Shown here in pieces: positions 1 to 17,500 of a stretch of 17,500 bases of DNA. The notes beneath the pieces are model-generated. The model was not told the origin of the DNA, did not search any database, and saw only the letters and a list, made by a program, of their open reading frames with translations. Source of the stretch: Leptospira alexanderi serovar Manhao 3 str. L 60 (GTDB lineage: Bacteria; Spirochaetota; Leptospiria; Leptospirales; Leptospiraceae). Each line of letters starts with the position of its first letter. Positions within the stretch are counted from its first letter, which is position 1. The translations under genes and the position numbers were made by a program. The stretch is taken from assembly GCF_000243815.2 (NCBI RefSeq), contig NZ_AHMT02000029.1:17501-35000 (forward strand). Reading direction: 5' to 3'.

Positions 1-18
1 CCGAATTGAACAGCACTG

Positions 19-583
<565 letters not shown>

Positions 584-588
584 GTAAA

Positions 589-1485
<897 letters not shown>

Positions 1486-1520
1486 TTTTAAAATATAGTT
1501 GAAAAGTTATTTCAGATACA

Positions 1521-1572
1521 ATTCGGCTATTTTGAAGTAGGCCCAAATCGCTCAAAATGGTTTTGACCGAAT
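1521..1572. repeat. Nested short inverted repeats downstream of the 589-1485 gene
   Basis: ATTCGG (1521-1526) pairs with CCGAAT (1567-1572), and inside it ATTTTGA (1529-1535) pairs with TCAAAAT (1552-1558). The inner arms are perfect 7-mers with a 16-nt loop. No T-run follows directly, so this is weak as an intrinsic terminator; it may be a transcript 3'-end structure. Confidence 0.3.
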
Positions 1573-1574
1573 CC

Positions 1575-1606
1575 GAGTAAAACATCTAATTTTAGATTTT
1601 TTACTC
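1575..1606 (+). terminator. Strong AT-rich hairpin, terminator-like
   Basis: The left arm (1575-1588) and right arm (1593-1606) match at 13 of 14 positions around a 4-nt ATTT loop. The innermost stem ATCTA/TAGAT is followed by six T residues that also form part of the outer stem. Lying about 90 bp after the 589-1485 gene and before the next promoter, it most likely insulates the two transcription units. The near-symmetry could let it act in both directions or serve as a protein-binding palindrome. Confidence 0.5.
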
Positions 1607-1610
1607 ATAG

Positions 1611-1661
<51 letters not shown>

Positions 1662-1662
1662 A

Positions 1663-2169
<507 letters not shown>

Positions 2170-2182
2170 TTTTTTTCTTCCT

Positions 2183-2244
2183 TGTTCGAGACCCGACCGT
2201 AGAAAGCCGACTTTTCGGATCGACTGCAAATGTGGTCTCAAACA
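2183..2244. promoter_or_regulatory. Candidate operator: spaced 11-bp inverted repeats before the TetR gene
   Basis: TGTTCGAGACC (2183-2193) and GGTCTCAAACA (2234-2244) are reverse complements at 10 of 11 positions, with centres about 51 bp apart (close to five helical turns). They lie 46-108 bp before the TetR-family start codon, where autoregulatory sites are expected. Whether each arm is a half-site of a looped pair, or part of a longer degenerate operator, cannot be told from one copy. Confidence 0.3.
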
Positions 2245-2290
2245 TCGGAAAATTCGGAGTTACCAAAAAGAAAATGCCCAAGGAAATCCA

Positions 2291-2869
<579 letters not shown>

Positions 2870-2874
2870 CGTCT

Positions 2875-6551
<3,677 letters not shown>

Positions 6552-6564
6552 GATCTTAAAATTC

Positions 6565-6636
6565 AAAAAGAGCAAAATAAATTCATTGGCGTATCTAATA
6601 TTAAAATATACTAATGAATTAAAAAGAGAAAAATAA
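6565..6636. repeat. 16-bp direct repeats flanking an 8-bp-armed palindrome
   Basis: AAAAAGAGCAAAATAA (6565-6580) and AAAAAGAGAAAAATAA (6621-6636) differ at one base. Between them the arms AATTCATT (6580-6587) and AATGAATT (6613-6620) form a hairpin with some internal GTAT/ATAC pairing. It sits in the convergent gap after the AGPS-like gene. Read on the minus strand, the stem is followed by T-rich DNA, so it may also help terminate the minus-strand operon. Confidence 0.45.
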
Positions 6637-6648
6637 GCCCATTTTTTG

Positions 6649-6695
6649 AGATTAGAATCTTGTTACGATCTTGGTTTTGAGACAGATATTCTAAT

Positions 6696-6697
<2 letters not shown>
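6649..6697 (-). terminator. Inverted repeat overlapping the enoyl-CoA hydratase stop codon
   Basis: AGATTAGAAT (6649-6658) and ATTCTAATCT (6688-6697) are perfect 10-bp inverted arms with a 29-nt loop. The right arm overlaps the stop codon of the minus-strand gene. There is no T-run next to it on the minus strand, so this is a weak terminator candidate, perhaps an mRNA 3'-end stabiliser. Confidence 0.3.
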
Positions 6698-7463
<766 letters not shown>

Positions 7464-7480
7464 CTTTACTCCTATTGTTT

Positions 7481-7594
7481 TCAATTGAATTCGAATTCTT
7501 TCCCGAGTTCTGAAAAAAAAGAATTCAATGGTTCGATCCTGGATTCTTCCAAATTGATGGATGAAAGAATGTTGTAAACCGTGATCTTTGTCAT
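7481..7594 (-). CDS. Possible 37-aa small ORF between lipoprotein and enoyl-CoA hydratase genes
   Basis: The ATG follows directly on the TAA of the upstream lipoprotein gene (TAAATG), and the ORF ends at TGA 17 nt before the preferred ATG of the enoyl-CoA hydratase gene, overlapping its Shine-Dalgarno region closely. It would encode 37 residues beginning 'MTKITVYNILSSINLEESR'. The junction suggests termination-reinitiation coupling, but it has no Shine-Dalgarno of its own beyond the preceding gene's end. I recognise no family. It could be a real small protein, a coupling ORF keeping ribosomes on the message, or chance. Confidence 0.3.
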   Translation of the reverse strand: MTKITVYNILSSINLEESRIEPLNSFFSELGKEFEFN

Positions 7595-8383
<789 letters not shown>

Positions 8384-8408
8384 GACCGATCGAATTTTCT
8401 CTTCTTAT

Positions 8409-10430
<2,022 letters not shown>

Positions 10431-10558
10431 TCAGGTAACGAGACAGATTTGAAAAGAATGTTCCGTTTGTTAGGAATCATTCCGTTCATAGGTCCGGAAT
10501 TTCATTTTGTAGTCAATCCATTCAGGAGTCGAATCAATTTTCCAATGCCGGAGAGTTT

Positions 10559-11828
<1,270 letters not shown>

Positions 11829-11854
<26 letters not shown>

Positions 11855-12959
11855 TTATAACGCGACCCATCCTCCATTTCAAGAGGTTCTCTTAGAAGTT
11901 CAAAAGGATTATCTTTCCGACTTTTATAATCCGTCGGGCGCTACCCGATTTTCGTTGGCTAGACAAGGGAAGATAGAATCCGCTCGAAAAACTCTGGAGG
12001 AATACGCGGGTAAACCTGCAAAGGAATTCGTTTTTTCTTCCACAGGAACCGAAGCGAATCACCTACTCGCACACGCAATTCGAGGAAAATTTTCCGGTTC
12101 CGCGATTGTATCTTCTTTGGAACATTCTTCCATGTATTCTGCTCTTGAGTTCGCGGGTTTTGATTTTCGAAAAATCCGTTCCTTAAAAAACGGTGAGATC
12201 GATCTAAATCATCTTGAGGAACTTTTAAAAGAACAACCCGCTTCCGTTTTTATACTTCACGTCGCGAACGAATCCGGAGTGATTCAGCCCATCGAAAAAG
12301 TTTCCGAACTTTCTCGGAAATATTCCGTTTCGCTTTTTTCGGACCTCATGCAGTCCTTCGGCAAATGGAAAGTTCCTTTTCCGCTTCTGGACGGATTTAC
12401 CTTTTCCGGCCATAAAATCGGAGCGGGGATGGGAGCTGCGGGAACTTGGATCCGCTCCGACTTGGTTTCCGATAAGGAATTTGCTATCTTTCGTGGAGGA
12501 AACCAGGAAAACAATCATAGGGCCGGAACAGAAAACTCCCCTTCTATATTAGCACTTTCTGAAGTACTAAAACATAGGCTTCCGGAACAAAAACAAAAAA
12601 ACAAAACCCTAAAAAGTTTTCAGACCCAAATCGAAACTGTCTTGGAAGAATGTGGTTGCAAACTGATCGGAAAAGAAGTGTCTCGAATTCCTACGACCTC
12701 TTTTTGTATTCTTCCGACTGAAGACGTGGATTTTTTTATGATGGGAATGGAAGAAGCGGGTTTTGTGGTTTCCACCGGATCTTCTTGTAAGTCCAGATCC
12801 AGAGAACCGGCTCCGTCCCTTTTGTCCATGGGTTTTTCGAAGGAAGAAGCATTACGCGCCATTCGAATTTCCACGGGTTGGTTTACGACCCAAGAAGAGG
12901 TGGACGAACTTTGTGTTCATATCCAAAAAGTTTTGAAAGCTTTATTGGATGACCTCTAA
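11829..12959 (+). CDS. Cysteine desulfurase, NifS/IscS-type (class V aminotransferase fold)
   Basis: About 376 aa. PLP-dependent cysteine desulfurases remove sulfur from cysteine for Fe-S cluster, tRNA thiolation or cofactor synthesis. The expected residues are present: 'FDYNATHPP' at the start, H99 in 'SLEHSSM', N148 in 'HVANESG', D172 and Q175 in 'FSDLMQS', the Schiff-base K196 in 'SGHKIGAGMG', 'HRAGTEN' (230-236), and the sulfur-accepting C320 in 'STGSSCKSR', followed by 'RISTG'. The frame is open well upstream, but the ATG at 11829 is chosen because family homology begins only five residues later; it overlaps the preceding gene by 26 nt. No IscU/SufU scaffold gene is adjacent, so its sulfur acceptor cannot be told; a tRNA-modification or standalone role is possible. 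Confidence 0.9.
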
Positions 12960-13178
12960 AATCCGAAAACACCCTTCCCAAAAACCGCAAACGCAAACGC
13001 AAAGATCAAGAGAATTCCAAATCAAATCTTTTTCATCGGATTGTTGAAATTCAATCGACATACGATGTAAAAACATTCTTAACAATAAGATATTTCTTTG
13101 CGGTTTAAAGAATGATAAAACGCGGTTGCCATTCCCTTCTTTTCCACCAGCGTTTCCTTACTCGTTTTAAGGCAAACA
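12960..13178. other. Intergenic region with a CGCAAA triplet repeat and a small hairpin
   Basis: 219 bp between the cysteine desulfurase gene and the broken GL-N gene. CGCAAA is repeated three times in tandem at 12986-13003. A stem formed by AAACGCGG (13118-13125) and CCAGCGTTT (13147-13155, one bulged base) lies just before the pseudogene's start. No strong terminator or confident promoter is seen. Nothing here looks coding. Confidence 0.35.
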
Positions 13179-13789
13179 ATGAAGATCCATTTAAAACTTA
13201 CAATCTCACTTCTATTTTTACTCATCTCTACATAATAGAGTGTCTAAAATTCTGCGTCTAAACGTGGGATTTGTGCTCAAATTAACAGTACTCTATTTTA
13301 TAAGAATCAGTAAGTGTTGCCTTTGCGTCTAACTGCGGGGTTGCGTTGACTTCGGAAAGGACGATTAAAATTTCTCCCAAAACGGAAACAGAAATTTTTA
13401 GACTCAATCTGCTTTACGGAGCATCCAAGAACCTCTACGGAATCAATGTAGGACTTCTAAACTATATCAAAGAAAATCTGGTTGGTTTTCAGATTGGAGG
13501 TGTAAACGTTGTGGACGGCAAAGCTTATGCAGCACAAATCGGTCTCTTCAATCAATCCGAAGGAGGGTTCACGATCCAAATCGGAGCAGTGAATAAGGTT
13601 GAAAGCACAACTATGGAGGCAAGGGCGTGAAGATAGGACTTTTGAACAGCAGCCCGAGAGGAATTGGTTTGAGCGATCAATACCGGCGAAGAAGGCAACT
13701 TTCTAATCGGAATCCTGAGCTTCTGTGAGTATGGTTTTCCTTCCGTAATGATCGGTTTAAATTATTGTTGGCAACTAGGCCCGTTTTAA
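13179..13789 (+). pseudogene. Broken gene for an exported 'GL-N' repeat protein
   Basis: ATG 13179, with AAGG 6 nt upstream, opens a signal peptide 'MKIHLKLTISLLFLLIST' that is cut off by TAA TAG. After an inserted stretch (see the 34-bp repeat), coding resumes near 13325 and reads 'LNLLYGASKN', 'INVGLLNY', 'FQIGGVNV', 'AQIGLFNQ', 'IQIGAVN', short repeats typical of a Leptospira-type family of secreted proteins of unknown function. Near 13603 the frame shifts ('NYGGKGVKIGLLN' continues in another frame), and near 13671 it shifts back, consistent with loss of about 8 bp, to give 'AINTGEEGNFLIGILSFCEYGFPSVMIG' and TAA at 13787. So there is a nonsense break, an insertion and two opposing frameshifts. 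The gene is almost surely non-functional; the family call is from repeated pattern. Confidence 0.75.
13279..13312. repeat. 34-bp dispersed repeat, copy A (inside the GL-N pseudogene)
   Basis: This stretch, starting AAATTAAC, matches 28 of 34 positions with the copy at 14671-14704 in the same orientation. It separates two similar pieces of coding sequence, each containing GCGTCTAA followed by a GGG-TT segment, and so disrupts the reading frame just after the signal peptide. Confidence 0.55.
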
Positions 13790-13830
13790 CTCTTAAAATT
13801 TATATTTTACAGTATGTTCCGAAGCTGAAT

Positions 13831-14649
13831 CTACTTTATCACAGTGGGTTGTTGAGGAATTTTTCCTTTTATAGTTTTTACTTTGTGAAGTTTGGATCCA
13901 TCCCATCGATAATAAGTAGTTTTTCTTATAGTTACGTTATGTGCTTCTGTTCCGTCTTGGTTATACTTTGGTTCGTGTGATTTTTCATTATAAAGCGATT
14001 CTTCGTTCTTCGATTCTGTCACGATCAATTCGTCGATCTGTATTCCAATATCTTCGGGATGAGTAGTGCTTCGGAAAAGACATTCGGTATTACAAATGGC
14101 TCCTTTTTTCAGTAAAGTTTTTACAAATTCACTATTTTTGTAATCCACTGCAATTGTCAGGGGAGAATTAAAATAAAAGATGCTTTGGTTGACGTCAACA
14201 CTTGGACTCGATTTGCGAATCGATTCATCCATTTCATATTTCCCTGGCAAGCCGATTCAAAGAACGCCGAATTGATCTGCCTTTGGGAAAGCTTTCGATT
14301 GAGAAGATATTCGACAATATCCTGGTTCCCACTATGGATTGCATTTCGGATTGGACTGAGCTCAACGTCGGAAAAAGGAGCATGAATAGTGTCAACATCT
14401 GCGGCCCCCTCCACCAAAATTTTTATCAACTCCAGATTTTGATTTTCAATAGCCAAGGTCAGTGGGTTGTAAATATGACCTTCACTGGGAAAGGTAATAT
14501 TCACATCAGAGCCCTCTTTGATTAGCCTTTTTACAGTAACAGGTATCTCTATTACGAGTGGCCGTTAAAATATCTCCTTCTGCGAATATTGCAAAGGAAA
14601 TGACAAAAATAAAAAAGAAGTGGAGTTTTGCGAGTGCTATTCTTTGCAT
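13831..14649 (-). pseudogene. Broken gene for an exported ankyrin-repeat protein
   Basis: ATG at 14647-14649 encodes a good signal peptide (hydrophobic 'FFFIFVISFAIF', cleavage near 'FAIFA-EG'), then 'GDILTATRNRD'. Around 14543-14547 the frame shifts: 'PVTVKRLIKEGSDVNI' and the ankyrin units 'PLTLAIENQNLELIKILVEG', 'SPIRNAIHSGNQDIVEYLLN' continue in a second frame. Around 14199-14212 it shifts back to the original frame, giving 'SVDVNQSIFYFNSPLTIAV', 'EFVKTLLKKGA' and a polar tail ending 'PTVIK'. The pieces join into one ankyrin protein of about 270 aa, so this is one gene with two opposing frameshifts rather than two small genes. Ankyrin repeats mediate protein binding; being exported, it may have acted at the envelope. 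Sequencing error cannot be ruled out. Confidence 0.75.
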
Positions 14650-14670
14650 TGAAACAGTGTTTTGCGATAA

Positions 14671-14704
14671 AAATTAACGGTACTCAATTTTATAGAGGTC
14701 AGTA
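14671..14704. repeat. 34-bp dispersed repeat, copy B (upstream of the ankyrin pseudogene)
   Basis: Second copy of the repeat at 13279-13312, same orientation, 28 of 34 positions identical. It begins 22 bp upstream of the ankyrin gene's ATG. Read on the minus strand, towards that gene, it contains TATAAAAT preceded by TTGACT at a short 13-15 bp spacing, so it could carry the promoter. Confidence 0.55.
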
Positions 14705-14791
14705 GTAAGTCAACGGCCCAAATATCATAAAAATAAGATTCACCTCGATTCAATTGACATTGTTAAAATATTATATTCCATCTTTTGAATC

Positions 14792-15937
<1,146 letters not shown>

Positions 15938-15964
15938 GTTTTACAGAATTTTGGAACTTTACCT

Positions 15965-16055
<91 letters not shown>

Positions 16056-16056
16056 C

Positions 16057-16669
<613 letters not shown>

Positions 16670-16673
16670 CCTA

Positions 16674-17500
<827 letters not shown>

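Noticed and set aside
7485..7500. GAATTC/CAATTG palindrome cluster upstream of the enoyl-CoA hydratase gene
   Set aside because: Short AT-rich palindromes are common throughout the window and there is no promoter arrangement around them.
12225..12518. Minus-strand frames of 76-97 aa inside the cysteine desulfurase gene
   Set aside because: Antisense shadows of conserved PLP-enzyme sequence with no independent signals.
12986..13003. CGCAAA tandem triplicate as a possible CRISPR or VNTR
   Set aside because: Three 6-bp units without spacers is only a small microsatellite; it is mentioned in the intergenic entry.
13765..13980. 71-aa hydrophobic plus-strand frame between the two pseudogenes
   Set aside because: It covers the end of one pseudogene and the antisense of the ankyrin gene's C-terminus; the hydrophobicity comes from T-rich antisense DNA.

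Overview
The window looks like chromosomal DNA from a spirochaete of the genus Leptospira, most likely the pathogenic group. This is inferred from protein style, not from a search: a secreted protein built of glycine/asparagine 'GL-N' repeats, relaxed lipoboxes, frequent TTG/GTG starts, AT-rich intergenic DNA and many solitary conserved housekeeping-type genes. Two neighbouring decayed genes fit a lineage undergoing genome reduction, but I cannot fix the species. I see no rRNA, tRNA, CRISPR array, transposase, phage module or defence island.

Layout. 19-2869: a NYN/YacP-type RNase-like gene (minus), a membrane protein resembling a voltage sensor without a pore (plus), a DUF962/Mpo1-like membrane protein (plus) and a TetR-family regulator (plus). 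2875-6551: two divergent flavoenzymes of glycerol-lipid metabolism, glpD (minus) and an alkyl-DHAP-synthase-like oxidase (plus), around a 335-bp control region. 6696-10430: a minus-strand operon read in the order TPR protein, LolB/DUF4292-like lipoprotein, a possible 37-aa ORF, enoyl-CoA hydratase/isomerase. 10565-12959: a plus-strand pair, a membrane-anchored TPR-like protein started by TTG and a NifS/IscS-type cysteine desulfurase that overlaps it by 26 nt. 12960-14790: a decayed AT-rich stretch holding a broken GL-N-repeat gene (plus), a broken ankyrin-repeat gene (minus) and two copies of a 34-bp repeat. 14792-15937: a dGTPase-like HD hydrolase (minus). 16064-17500: a DedA membrane protein, an HNH endonuclease-family protein and the start of a lipoprotein (plus, the last two coupled through TTGA).

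How the genes work together. GlpD interconverts glycerol-3-phosphate and DHAP, and the divergent AGPS-like enzyme belongs to the family that replaces the acyl chain of acyl-DHAP with an alkyl ether, so the pair may form an ether-lipid branch point. The TPR plus LolB-like order resembles gene orders in Gram-negatives where a TPR protein precedes a lipoprotein-insertion factor, and is the best lead to an under-described function here. Otherwise this is a mostly ordinary chromosomal window; its unexplained parts are the decayed region with the 34-bp repeat and several strong inverted repeats.
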